The notes: generated by a model from the letters alone, not told the origin. 7,668 bases of DNA from Candidatus Zhuqueibacterota bacterium 4484_188 (GCA_002049825.1 MVCZ01000035.1:1-7668), one strand, 5' to 3'; shown: positions 1-6,570, counted from the stretch's first letter. Numbers and translations are program-made.

Positions 1-321
1 AACGAACCTAATCGGCTTATTGCCGCATCGGTGGGAGTGGCAATTCCGGCTGACCGCAGGATGTACGGTTATTTATCCGAGCACTACAGTTTTGGACAAA
101 CCGGTAAAAAAGCGGGCGAATATGCCGAAGATTTAGCTGCTACCATGTTGGCAACTATTTTAGGCGTGGATTTCGATCCGGATTTGAGTTACGATACCAA
201 GAAGGAATTGTGGAAGATTAGCGGCAAAATTGTCCGGACACGCAATATTACCCAGACGGCACGGGGAGATAAAAACGGTATTTGGACAACGGTGATTACC
301 GCAGCAGTATTGCTACCGTGA
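1..321 (+). CDS. pdaD: Pyruvoyl-dependent arginine decarboxylase, C-terminal part (5' end outside window)
   Basis: The reading frame is open from base 1 (N-E-P-N-R-L-I-A-A-S...) to the TGA at 319-321, giving 106 visible residues. The pattern ASVGVAIP, then YGYLSEHYSFGQ, then KAGEYAEDLA-TML and a C-terminal WTTVITAAVLLP is that of the pyruvoyl-dependent arginine decarboxylase family. Those enzymes convert arginine to agmatine, the first step of one route to polyamines. Members self-cleave before an internal serine to make a small beta chain and a pyruvoyl-capped alpha chain; the visible part belongs to the alpha chain, and the cleavage site lies upstream of the window. The Glu in YLSEH (residue 27 of the fragment) is a candidate for the conserved catalytic glutamate. 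The GTG at 31 is not the start, because homology continues to the window edge. The damaged GH57 gene begins 33 bases downstream, so co-transcription is possible. The family call is from recalled motifs and is fairly secure. Confidence 0.88.
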   Translation, partial: NEPNRLIAASVGVAIPADRRMYGYLSEHYSFGQTGKKAGEYAEDLAATMLATILGVDFDPDLSYDTKKELWKISGKIVRTRNITQTARGDKNGIWTTVITAAVLLP

Positions 322-354
322 TAATGAAAACGGGAAACGATTAGGAACCAGGAG

Positions 355-516
355 ATGAAGAAAATAAATTTTGCATTCGGAATCCATTGCCATCAACCGG
401 TGGGGAATTTCGATTTTGTTTTTGATGAAGCGTACCATAAAGCTTACCAGCCTTTTCTGGATGTTGCCGGCTGGAGTGGATACGGACGCATTATCCCGGG
501 CACATCCGGCAGTTAA
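355..516 (+). pseudogene. Out-of-frame 5' fragment of the GH57 glucanotransferase gene
   Basis: An ATG at 355 opens a 53-codon frame ending at TAA 514-516. Its first ~37 residues (MKKINFAFGIHCHQP, then a stretch ending AYQPFLDV) are the normal amino terminus of GH57 4-alpha-glucanotransferases. They include conserved region 1 with the H-x-H-Q-P motif. After FLDV (about base 465) this frame turns to nonsense, while homology resumes in another frame as R-L-E-W-I-R-T-H-Y-P-G-H-I-R-Q-L-K-K-M (468-524). Compared with the Thermococcus litoralis enzyme as I remember it, about 15-16 residues are missing at the frame switch. An AGGA at 343-346 lies 8 bases before the ATG, and an AGGAG directly abuts it. 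No other start is possible upstream in this frame, because stops follow the decarboxylase gene. The piece is the true 5' end of the next entry, separated from it by a frameshifting deletion or a sequence/assembly error. Confidence 0.8.
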
Positions 517-521
517 AAAAA

Positions 522-2411
522 ATGGGAGCGGTAATCCCGGAAGAAGACCGCATCGGGCAAATTCGGAAACAGTCGCGTTGGGTGAAGGATCATTTAAAAC
601 AAGAACCGAAAGGTATGTGGCTTGCCGAGCGGGTGTGGGAACCCGGATTACCATCGACATTGCATAAAGCGGGAATGCGGTATTCGGTAATCGATGACGC
701 CCATTTCAAATATTCCGGTTTGCACGATGAAGATTTGCTGGGTTACTACATAACCGAAGATACCGGTTATCCGCTGCGTATTTTCCCGATCAGCCAGAAA
801 CTGCGCTACACCATTCCCTTCCAGGATCCGCAGGAGACGCTCAATTACTTGCGGGAGATTGCCAGCGAAGCGGAAGATCGATTAATTGTGTTTGCCGATG
901 ATGGCGAAAAATTCGGTGTGTGGCCCGGAACGCATGACCTGGTGTTCCGGCGCGGATGGCTGGAGAATTTTTTTCACTTGATTCAAGAAAACCGGAGCTG
1001 GATTAATGTTTTGCATTTTTCCGAAGCAATAAATCGGTTGAAACCCCTGGGGCGGGTGTACCTGCCCACCGCTTCTTACGCGGAAATGATGCAATGGTCG
1101 CTGCCATCGGATGCATTTCGAAAATACGAAGAGTTTGAGCATTACCTGAAAGAACACCAGGTGTATAACCAGTACGCCGTTTTTGTAAGAGGCGGTTTCT
1201 GGCGGAATTTTCTGGCAAAATATCCAGAATCGAACCAGATGCACAAGCGAATGCTTTACCTGAGCCGGAAAGCCTGGTCTCTAAAACAAAAATCTGACAA
1301 TCCGCTAATTGATCAGGCGCTGGATCACATCTGGGCGGGGCAGTGTAACTGTCCTTACTGGCACGGGGTTTTCGGGGGATTGTACCTGGGGCATATTCGC
1401 CATGCGATTTACCATGAACTGATCACCGCAGACAAGCTGCTGCGAAAGGTGGAAGGTACGGAAAACAAGCTGAACCTTGTAGAAACCGACTACAACCAGG
1501 ACGGCTACCAGGAGGTTCTGCTGGAAACCCCGAACCTGAACCTGTGCATTGAGCCGGCAAAGGGCGGCAGAATATGCGAATTGGATTACCTGCCGGCAAA
1601 TTTTAATCTGTTAAATACTTTAACCCGCCGGGAAGAAGGCTATCATCATAAACTATGGGAAATGGCGCAGGCAAAGGAAAATACCGGTTCCGACCGGGAG
1701 CAGGTCGCCAGTATTCACGATTTAGTTACCAGCAAAGAAGAGGGGCTGGAAAAATATTTACATTACGATTTCTACGAACGAAAATCCCTGATCGATCATT
1801 TTCTGGCGGATGATACGACAATTGAAAAATTTCAGGCGGTCGATTACGCGGAAGTGGGAGATTTTGTAAACGGTGAATACCAACTGGCGAAGAAAACCCG
1901 CCAACGGGACGCCTTGATTATTGAACTGATGCGGGAAGGAAAAGTAAAATATGCGGATCAGGAGGTGCCGCTTCGAATCGCAAAGCAAATTCGGGTGCCG
2001 CGTGAAAATTCCGAAATCAGTGTTTCCTATCGTTTGCAAACGGATTCGCCGGCGAAGGTACCGCTCTGGTTCGGGGTGGAGTTTAATTTCGGGATGTTAG
2101 CCGGGTATACCGATGATCGCTACTATTTCTGTGATGATGAAATCCTTCCCCGGCGCAACCTTGCCTCGCGGGGCGAAATCAATCAAAAAAATCATTTGGG
2201 AATTGTGGATGAGTATAATAATATACGGGTCGATTTGAGAAGCGATGTTGCGGCGAAAATCTGGCGCTTCCCCATCGAAACCATTTCACTTTCCGAGGGC
2301 GGATTCGAAAGGGTTTACCAGAGTTCGACCATTTTATTCTCCTATCGGATTGAACTAAACAAAAAGTGGAACGTTTTATTACAAATGAAAATTAGCGGGT
2401 TTAAAAAATAA
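522..2411 (+). CDS. GH57 4-alpha-glucanotransferase / alpha-amylase-like protein, main body (gene broken at its 5' end)
   Basis: This 629-codon frame carries nearly the whole of a GH57 enzyme that cleaves and transfers alpha-1,4-glucan chains, probably in the cytoplasm for glycogen or maltodextrin metabolism. Residues 33-38 (WLAERV) hold the nucleophile Glu36. Residues 124-134 (FADDGEKFGVW) hold the acid/base Asp, probably D127; its spacing of 91 residues from Glu36 equals that between E123 and D214 in the Thermococcus litoralis enzyme. Further family landmarks are FVRGGFWRNF, YPESNQMHKRM, QCNCPYWHGVFGGLYL, and a C-terminal beta-rich part (about residue 310 on) like the DUF1925/DUF1926 region. 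The ATG at 522 has no ribosome site (it follows eight A's) and is unlikely to be the native start. The frame continues upstream in homology to about 468, and the real 5' end is the out-of-frame fragment at 355. Around 522-530 a second, in-frame gap removes the GQxE (conserved region 2) and FYEP block. The body is otherwise uninterrupted, so the damage is recent or artefactual. Confidence 0.85.
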   Translation: MGAVIPEEDRIGQIRKQSRWVKDHLKQEPKGMWLAERVWEPGLPSTLHKAGMRYSVIDDAHFKYSGLHDEDLLGYYITEDTGYPLRIFPISQKLRYTIPFQDPQETLNYLREIASEAEDRLIVFADDGEKFGVWPGTHDLVFRRGWLENFFHLIQENRSWINVLHFSEAINRLKPLGRVYLPTASYAEMMQWSLPSDAFRKYEEFEHYLKEHQVYNQYAVFVRGGFWRNFLAKYPESNQMHKRMLYLSRKAWSLKQKSDNPLIDQALDHIWAGQCNCPYWHGVFGGLYLGHIRHAIYHELITADKLLRKVEGTENKLNLVETDYNQDGYQEVLLETPNLNLCIEPAKGGRICELDYLPANFNLLNTLTRREEGYHHKLWEMAQAKENTGSDREQVASIHDLVTSKEEGLEKYLHYDFYERKSLIDHFLADDTTIEKFQAVDYAEVGDFVNGEYQLAKKTRQRDALIIELMREGKVKYADQEVPLRIAKQIRVPRENSEISVSYRLQTDSPAKVPLWFGVEFNFGMLAGYTDDRYYFCDDEILPRRNLASRGEINQKNHLGIVDEYNNIRVDLRSDVAAKIWRFPIETISLSEGGFERVYQSSTILFSYRIELNKKWNVLLQMKISGFKK

Positions 2412-2428
2412 CCGGCTCTGCACATTGA

Positions 2429-2467
2429 GTAAAGAAGTGTCAGTCCAGGCTATTTACATTTCTTTAC
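2429..2467. repeat. 12-bp inverted repeat in the gap before the S41 protease gene
   Basis: The left arm GTAAAGAAGTGT (2429-2440) pairs with ACATTTCTTTAC (2456-2467) across a 15-base loop. Eleven of twelve positions are Watson-Crick, and the remaining one is a G-T pair in RNA. It lies between the GH57 stop (2411) and the AGGAGG ribosome site (2485-2490) of the protease gene. No T-run follows the right arm (the next bases are CGGGG), so it is not a canonical intrinsic terminator. It could be a transcript-stabilising hairpin, a pause or factor-assisted terminator, or a protein-binding operator. The pairing is seen directly; its function is unknown. Confidence 0.6.
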
Positions 2468-2498
2468 CGGGGTTTATGTTTATCAGGAGGAAATATTT

Positions 2499-4103
2499 AT
2501 GGGAGAAAATAAAAGAACACCACTGTTCATTATTGCCATTCTGATCATATTCGGATCAATCGGTTTTTTTATCAATCACGATCTGATTGCGAATATTCAG
2601 GATGACAGCAGAATACAGATAAAAAAATTCCTGACCGTAGTGCAGGATTTGAAGAATTACTACGTGGAAGATATCAATTGGGAAGAGGCGTTTGCCGGGG
2701 CAATTTCGGGAATGCTGTCCAAATTGGATCCGCACAGTATTTACATCGAACCAAAAACGGTGGAGCGCAATAAGGAAAATTTCAGCGGGCACTACGAAGG
2801 GATTGGTATTCAGTTTGATGTGATCGACGGGTATATCACAGTAATCTCCCCGATTGCCGGTTCGCCGTCTGAGCGGCTGGGGCTTATGCCCGGGGACAAG
2901 ATTGTGAAAATAAACGGAAAATCGGCTTACGGGATTGACCGGGATGAAGTGCCGAAAAAATTGAAGGGACCGAAAGGAACTTCGGTGGATGTTACCGTGG
3001 TTCGCGACGGGCTGGACGAACCGATTGAGTTAACTATTATTCGCGACGTAATTCCCATATACACGGTAACTTCCAAATTTATGGCGGACGACAGTACGGG
3101 TTATGTTTGGGTGAACCGATTTGCCCAGACCACCTCGCAGGAAACCCGGGAAGCGATTGAGTATTTACGCGCTCAGGGACTACGAAGGCTGATTCTGGAT
3201 TTACGGCAGAATCCCGGCGGCTACCTGCACGAAGCCGTGCGGATAGCGGGTATGTTTTTACCCGGTCACCGGTTGGTGGTGGAAACGCGCGGGAAAAATA
3301 ATCGGGTGTTCGAACAGTACTATTCCGACCAGTGGCGCCGCGGGGCAGTTTATAATTTCCCGCTCATTATTTTGATAGATCGTGGATCGGCTTCGGCATC
3401 GGAAATTGTTTCCGGGGCAATACAGGATTATGACCGCGGTTTGATTGTGGGAACCAACAGTTTTGGCAAGGGATTAGTGCAGCGGGAATTCGGTCTGTTC
3501 GACGGTTCGGCGGTCAGAATTACCATTTCCAAATATTACACACCCAGCGGCAGGCTCATTCAGCGTAAGTACAAGCATAAAAAGTTGTCCGAATATTACG
3601 CGGAAAGCATGGACACTACTATCAATTCCGAAGACAGTCTGAAGCACCGTCCCCAGTTCCATACCCACGGCGGACGCATTGTTTACGGCGGCGGGGGAAT
3701 CCGACCGGATATAGTAGTGCCGTATAAAAGCTACACCAAATCTCCCAAATTGAGGAACAAAATAGCCGTGAAACGATTGTTCTTCGAATTTGGAAATGAG
3801 TATGCACACAATCATCGCCAGTTAAAGACCAATTTAAAACGATTCCAGGAAAAGTTCCATATTACCAAAAAGATACTGGCGGATTTCAAAAACTATTGTG
3901 TAAAGAAAAAGATTAAATTCAAGGATGAAGAATTTGAACGGGACAGCACTTACATCTCCACACAGATCAAAAGTGAAATTGCCCGGAGCTTTTGGGACAA
4001 CAACGGCTTCTACTACATATTGCTTCATAATGATAATCAGTTTCTGAAAGCATTGTCCTTGTTTAATCGGGCGAAAGAAATTGCTTTAATTGGCAAAAAG
4101 TAA
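2499..4103 (+). CDS. ctpA: S41-family carboxyl-terminal processing protease (CtpA/Prc type), membrane-anchored
   Basis: The 534-residue product is a serine protease of the Tsp/CtpA family, which trims or degrades envelope proteins from their C termini. An uncleaved signal anchor or signal peptide spans about residues 8-25 (FIIAILIIFGSIGFF), so the enzyme should act in the periplasm. A helical N-terminal part containing YYVEDINWEEAFAGAI and LDPHS is followed by a PDZ domain at about 95-180 (HYEGIGIQF, SPSERLGLMPGDKIVKING). The S41 core then carries LILDLRQNPGG (231-241). Ser299 in DRGSASASE and Lys324 in NSFGKG form the Ser-Lys dyad, and their 25-residue spacing equals that in E. coli Tsp. A loop GRIVYGGGGIRPDIVVP (392-408) and a basic, helical C-terminal extension of about 120 residues follow, as in other FCB-type homologues. 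The start is fixed by AGGAGG at 2485-2490, 8 bases before ATG. The TonB motor operon has its own promoter downstream, so co-transcription with it is not required. Confidence 0.93.
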   Translation: MGENKRTPLFIIAILIIFGSIGFFINHDLIANIQDDSRIQIKKFLTVVQDLKNYYVEDINWEEAFAGAISGMLSKLDPHSIYIEPKTVERNKENFSGHYEGIGIQFDVIDGYITVISPIAGSPSERLGLMPGDKIVKINGKSAYGIDRDEVPKKLKGPKGTSVDVTVVRDGLDEPIELTIIRDVIPIYTVTSKFMADDSTGYVWVNRFAQTTSQETREAIEYLRAQGLRRLILDLRQNPGGYLHEAVRIAGMFLPGHRLVVETRGKNNRVFEQYYSDQWRRGAVYNFPLIILIDRGSASASEIVSGAIQDYDRGLIVGTNSFGKGLVQREFGLFDGSAVRITISKYYTPSGRLIQRKYKHKKLSEYYAESMDTTINSEDSLKHRPQFHTHGGRIVYGGGGIRPDIVVPYKSYTKSPKLRNKIAVKRLFFEFGNEYAHNHRQLKTNLKRFQEKFHITKKILADFKNYCVKKKIKFKDEEFERDSTYISTQIKSEIARSFWDNNGFYYILLHNDNQFLKALSLFNRAKEIALIGKK

Positions 4104-4135
4104 AGTGAGGTCAATTTAGAAATATTAAAAAAATA

Positions 4136-4164
4136 TTGACTTTAGTGCTGATAATATGTATAAT
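4136..4164 (+). promoter_or_regulatory. Sigma70-type promoter of the exbB-exbD-exbD-tonB operon
   Basis: TTGACT (4136-4141, five of six matches to the -35 consensus) and TATAAT (4159-4164, perfect -10) are separated by the ideal 17 bases. An A-rich stretch directly upstream (about 4118-4135) could act as an UP element. Transcription would begin near 4171 and leave a leader of about 54 bases ending in the TAGGAGGT ribosome site (4208-4215). The -10 is embedded in an imperfect palindrome (4150-4165), and two AATATT palindromes (4121-4126, 4132-4137) flank and touch the -35; either might be an operator. The promoter call rests on consensus match alone. Confidence 0.82.
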
Positions 4165-4224
4165 CGGGAAAATGTGACTAACTAAATTAACTTTAGAAAA
4201 CTGAATGTAGGAGGTCTGATTACT

Positions 4225-4833
4225 ATGGTTGATTATTTTAATCAAGGTGGTGGTTTCATGTGGCCAATTCTGATTGCTTTGATTCTGGGATTGGCAATTG
4301 GTTTGGCGAAGATGTGGGCACTTTGGAGAGCGGGAATTAACACCAGGCGCTTTATTGAAAAAATCCGTACCGCGCTGAAAGAAGGCGGTACCGAGGCAGC
4401 CCTGGATATTTGCAAATCTACCCGCGGACCGGTGGCATCGATTTTTTACGCCGGGCTTATTCGGGCAAAGGAAGGAATTGAACATGTGGAAAAAGCCATA
4501 ACCAATTCCGGTTCCATCGAAATGGCGTTCCTGGAAAAAGGCATGATCTGGCTGGGATTCATCATTGTTATTGCGCCAATGCTTGGATTTACCGGTACAG
4601 TCTGGGGTATGATTGTCGCTTTTGACGCGATCAAAGTGAAAAACGATATTTCGCCTGCAGTGGTTGCCGGTGGTATTTCCCAGGCGTTGTTGACCACCCT
4701 GTTCGGGCTCATCGTAGCGATGATCGTGCAGTTGTTCTATAACTGGGCCTCAGCTCGAATTGACAAATTGATTATCGATATGGAAGAAGCTTCGGTTCAG
4801 CTTATCGATACGTTAATCGAACTGGGTAACTAA
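4225..4833 (+). CDS. exbB: MotA/TolQ/ExbB-family proton channel protein
   Basis: The 202-residue inner-membrane protein is the ring subunit of the ExbB-ExbD motor that uses the proton gradient to energise TonB. Three membrane spans are visible at about residues 11-33, 104-130 and 147-172. A cytoplasmic loop with KEGGTEAALDICKSTRGPVASI lies between the first two. The family signature is clear: GFTGTVWGMIVAFDAI (121-136) at the second span, and SPAVVAGGISQALLTTLFGL (143-162) leading into the third, with the polar threonines (T123, T125, T157, T158) that line ExbB/TolQ channels. Length and topology are typical of the short ExbB form without an extra periplasmic domain. The start is set by TAGGAGGT (4208-4215), 9 bases before ATG. 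It is the first gene of the operon, with exbD following after 21 bases. TolQ is the main alternative name. The presence of tonB rather than tolA/tolB downstream favours ExbB. Confidence 0.92.
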   Translation: MVDYFNQGGGFMWPILIALILGLAIGLAKMWALWRAGINTRRFIEKIRTALKEGGTEAALDICKSTRGPVASIFYAGLIRAKEGIEHVEKAITNSGSIEMAFLEKGMIWLGFIIVIAPMLGFTGTVWGMIVAFDAIKVKNDISPAVVAGGISQALLTTLFGLIVAMIVQLFYNWASARIDKLIIDMEEASVQLIDTLIELGN

Positions 4834-4854
4834 ATTTATAGGAGAGGGTAAAAA

Positions 4855-5262
4855 ATGGTTTTAGGTAAAAGAAAAGAAAAAGGCGAGATTGAAATTCCCT
4901 CTGCTTCATTGCCTGATATTGTTTTCCAGTTACTTATCTTCTTTCTGGTTACCACAACAATCGATATTGATAAGGGTTTAGATCTGGTGCTTCCGCCAAT
5001 CGGGGAGGTAAAAGAAATCTCCAAAAAGAATATTACCAACCTGTTGATAAACGATGCCGACCAGATTCTCATTGATGATCAGGTGACCCCGGTGGAAGAT
5101 GTAACCCGTGTCATTCGCGACAAACTTTTTGAGAACGACAAATTAATTATTTCGGTCAAAACGGCCAGAAAAACCAGTTACGATGTTTACATCAAAGTCA
5201 TCGATGGGTTAAAGAAAGCCGGGGCTACGCGAATATCACTTGCGGAACCAGAAACGTCTTAG
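4855..5262 (+). CDS. exbD: ExbD/TolR-family transport protein, first copy
   Basis: The 135-residue product has a short cytoplasmic N terminus, one membrane span (about 18-37) and a periplasmic domain, the standard ExbD plan. The span holds the proton-carrying aspartate, D21 in ASLPDIVFQLLIFFLV. Just after the membrane comes D-K-G-L-D-L-V-L-P-P, matching the post-membrane motif (hydrophobic-x-LP) of ExbD/TolR. The periplasmic fold follows with ILIDDQVTPVEDV, LIISVKTARKTSYDVYIKVIDGLKKAGATRISLA. A strong GGAGAGGG (4841-4848) precedes the ATG. It is probably the partner of the ExbB encoded just upstream. Compared with the second copy, this one keeps a more canonical C-terminal segment (V-I-D-G-L-K-K-A-G). 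Confidence 0.92.
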   Translation: MVLGKRKEKGEIEIPSASLPDIVFQLLIFFLVTTTIDIDKGLDLVLPPIGEVKEISKKNITNLLINDADQILIDDQVTPVEDVTRVIRDKLFENDKLIISVKTARKTSYDVYIKVIDGLKKAGATRISLAEPETS

Positions 5263-5314
5263 GTGAATTTAAAATAATGTAGACAATCGTGTCGGATATG
5301 AGAGGTGAAATTCC

Positions 5315-5734
5315 ATGGCGATAAAGATTGAGAAAAAAAGTAAGATGAAAATTAGTATCCCCACGGCATCAATGCCGGATATCATTTTCCAATTGCTCAT
5401 ATTTTTTATGGTCAGTACCGTTCTGAGACAATATGCCGGTTTAAAAGTTGAGCTGCCGGAAGCTTCGAAAATCGAGAAACTTCCGGTAACGAATCGTCAT
5501 GTGTCCACTATCTGGATTGACCGGTTCAATAATATTGTTATTGATGATATTACAGTGAAGAATATTCACTCTTTAAGAACCACTATCTGGAATAAACTGG
5601 CTGCCGACCCCCAGCTAATAATTTCCTTTAAGGTTGATAAAAACGCAGATATGGGGGTACTCAATGATGTCCAGCAGGAGTGTCGGCAAGCAAATGCGTT
5701 ACGTGTAAACTATTCAGCATTACCAACCTTTTGA
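5315..5734 (+). CDS. exbD: ExbD/TolR-family transport protein, second copy
   Basis: A second, different ExbD of 139 residues. The basic N terminus (KIEKKSKMKI) is followed by the membrane span with the essential aspartate D22 in ASMPDIIFQLLIFFMV, almost identical to the first copy there. The post-membrane segment GLKVELPEASK and a periplasmic domain with IWIDRFNNIVIDD and LIISFKVDKNADM complete the fold. Outside the membrane span the two copies are clearly diverged: the end here is NDVQQECRQANALRVNYSALP and contains one cysteine. AGAGGTGA at 5301-5308 sets the start. The gap of 52 bases after the first exbD shows no terminator or obvious promoter. The tonB start follows only 9 bases after the stop, so translation is likely coupled. 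Family knowledge: ExbD works as a dimer inside the ExbB pentamer, so a heterodimer of the two copies is plausible. Confidence 0.91.
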   Translation: MAIKIEKKSKMKISIPTASMPDIIFQLLIFFMVSTVLRQYAGLKVELPEASKIEKLPVTNRHVSTIWIDRFNNIVIDDITVKNIHSLRTTIWNKLAADPQLIISFKVDKNADMGVLNDVQQECRQANALRVNYSALPTF

Positions 5735-5743
5735 GGTGAAGCT

Positions 5744-6388
5744 ATGGCAAGAGAAACATTGGTACATAAGAATCCCGATGTCGACTTAAAAGCCAAATAT
5801 GGTCGCATATTTGAAGCTTCTCTGGTTGTTTCACTTTTTATTTTAGCGCTGATTTTTTATTCATTCAAAAAGTTCGAAGCAAAGTATTCCCTGGAGAAAA
5901 AAGTCGATGTCAAAATTGAAACGATTGAGATTCCGCAAACCCAGCAGATAAACCGTCCGCCGCCCCCTGCGCGACCTTCAATTCCGGTTGCCTCGGAAGA
6001 TGATGAATTTCCGGAAGATGAAACCATCGAGGAAACCGATATTAATTTCAATGAGCCGATAAACGAAGCACCTCCGCCTCCACCGGAGGAGGAGGAACCG
6101 ATTGTCGAATTCTATGCCCTGTCGGAAAAACCGGTGGTTCTGAAACGGGTAGAACCGGTATATCCCGAGTTAGCCAGAAAAGCGGGTATCGAAGGTATGG
6201 TAGTGGTGAAAGTGCTCATTACCACCAAGGGCGATGTGGAAAAGGTGGAGGTGATCAAATCGCATCCCATGCTGGATGATGCGGCTGTTGCCGCGGCAAA
6301 ACAATTTAAGTTTAAGCCCGGAAAACAGCGCGACCGGTATGTAAAGGTGTGGATGACCATTCCCTTTACCTTCAAGCTGAAACGATAG
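5744..6388 (+). CDS. tonB: TonB energy-transducing protein
   Basis: The 214-residue protein carries energy from the ExbB/ExbD motor to outer-membrane receptors. It has a short cytoplasmic tail, one membrane anchor (about 22-41, F-E-A-S-L-V-V-S-L-F-I-L-A-L-I-F-Y-S-F), and a periplasmic linker with proline blocks (RPPPPARPSIP at 71-81, APPPPP at 109-114). Two acidic stretches (SEDDEFPEDETIEETD and EEEE) lie in the linker. The TonB C-terminal domain runs from about 130 to the end: VEPVYPELARKAGIEGMVVVKV with the conserved YP, then LDDAAVAAAKQFKFKPG and a final strand VWMTIPFTFKL. GAGGTGA (5733-5739) overlaps the stop of the preceding exbD and supports the start. A strong intrinsic terminator follows 22 bases after the stop, so this is the last gene of the operon. 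Pfam TonB_C is the expected domain. Confidence 0.93.
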   Translation: MARETLVHKNPDVDLKAKYGRIFEASLVVSLFILALIFYSFKKFEAKYSLEKKVDVKIETIEIPQTQQINRPPPPARPSIPVASEDDEFPEDETIEETDINFNEPINEAPPPPPEEEEPIVEFYALSEKPVVLKRVEPVYPELARKAGIEGMVVVKVLITTKGDVEKVEVIKSHPMLDDAAVAAAKQFKFKPGKQRDRYVKVWMTIPFTFKLKR

Positions 6389-6409
6389 AACGATTTCTAA
6401 TTGTAGCAG

Positions 6410-6444
6410 AAAAAAACAGTGTCCTCGGGGCACTGTTTTTTTTT
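6410..6444 (+). terminator. Intrinsic terminator ending the exbB-exbD-exbD-tonB operon
   Basis: The stem CAGTGTCC (6417-6424) pairs with GGGCACTG (6428-6435), eight pairs including one G-T, around a TCG loop. Seven A's (6410-6416) in front can extend the stem into the run of nine T's (6436-6444) behind. This is a textbook rho-independent terminator lying 22 bases after the tonB stop. It separates the motor operon from the second TonB-like gene. Confidence 0.93.
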
Positions 6445-6570
6445 GCCCAAAAATATATTGGCTGGTAAAAACTATCTGGAAGGGGAAAATATTTTTCACC
6501 GCTAAAGGTGTTTTGATGCTTGCTTTATCTTTTGTCAATGCTTTTTGGTAATGTTTCCAAAACTTAGCCC

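Noticed and set aside
31..321. Complete short gene starting at GTG 31
   Set aside because: The frame and the arginine decarboxylase homology continue upstream to base 1, so this is the tail of a longer gene.
371..667. A 98-codon forward frame overlapping the GH57 5' end
   Set aside because: Its translation has no family resemblance, while the other two forward frames carry GH57 homology over the same bases. It is a shadow frame.
2425..2456. Promoter for the protease gene (TTGAGT with TATTTA)
   Set aside because: Both hexamers are weak (4 of 6 and 3 of 6) and the spacing is 20 bases; the match is not better than chance.
4150..4168. Fur box over the exbB operon -10
   Set aside because: Only about 10 of 19 positions match the GATAATGATAATCATTATC consensus, which is little better than expected for AT-rich promoter DNA. 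It is kept only as a palindrome observation.
4111..4485. A 124-codon reverse-strand frame across the exbB promoter and 5' end
   Set aside because: It runs antisense through a strong forward promoter, ribosome site and well-supported exbB, and shows no recognisable domain.
6515..6550. Small forward frame (11 codons, MLALSFVNAFW) before the second TonB-like gene
   Set aside because: It is too short, has no ribosome site and no sign of a leader peptide function.
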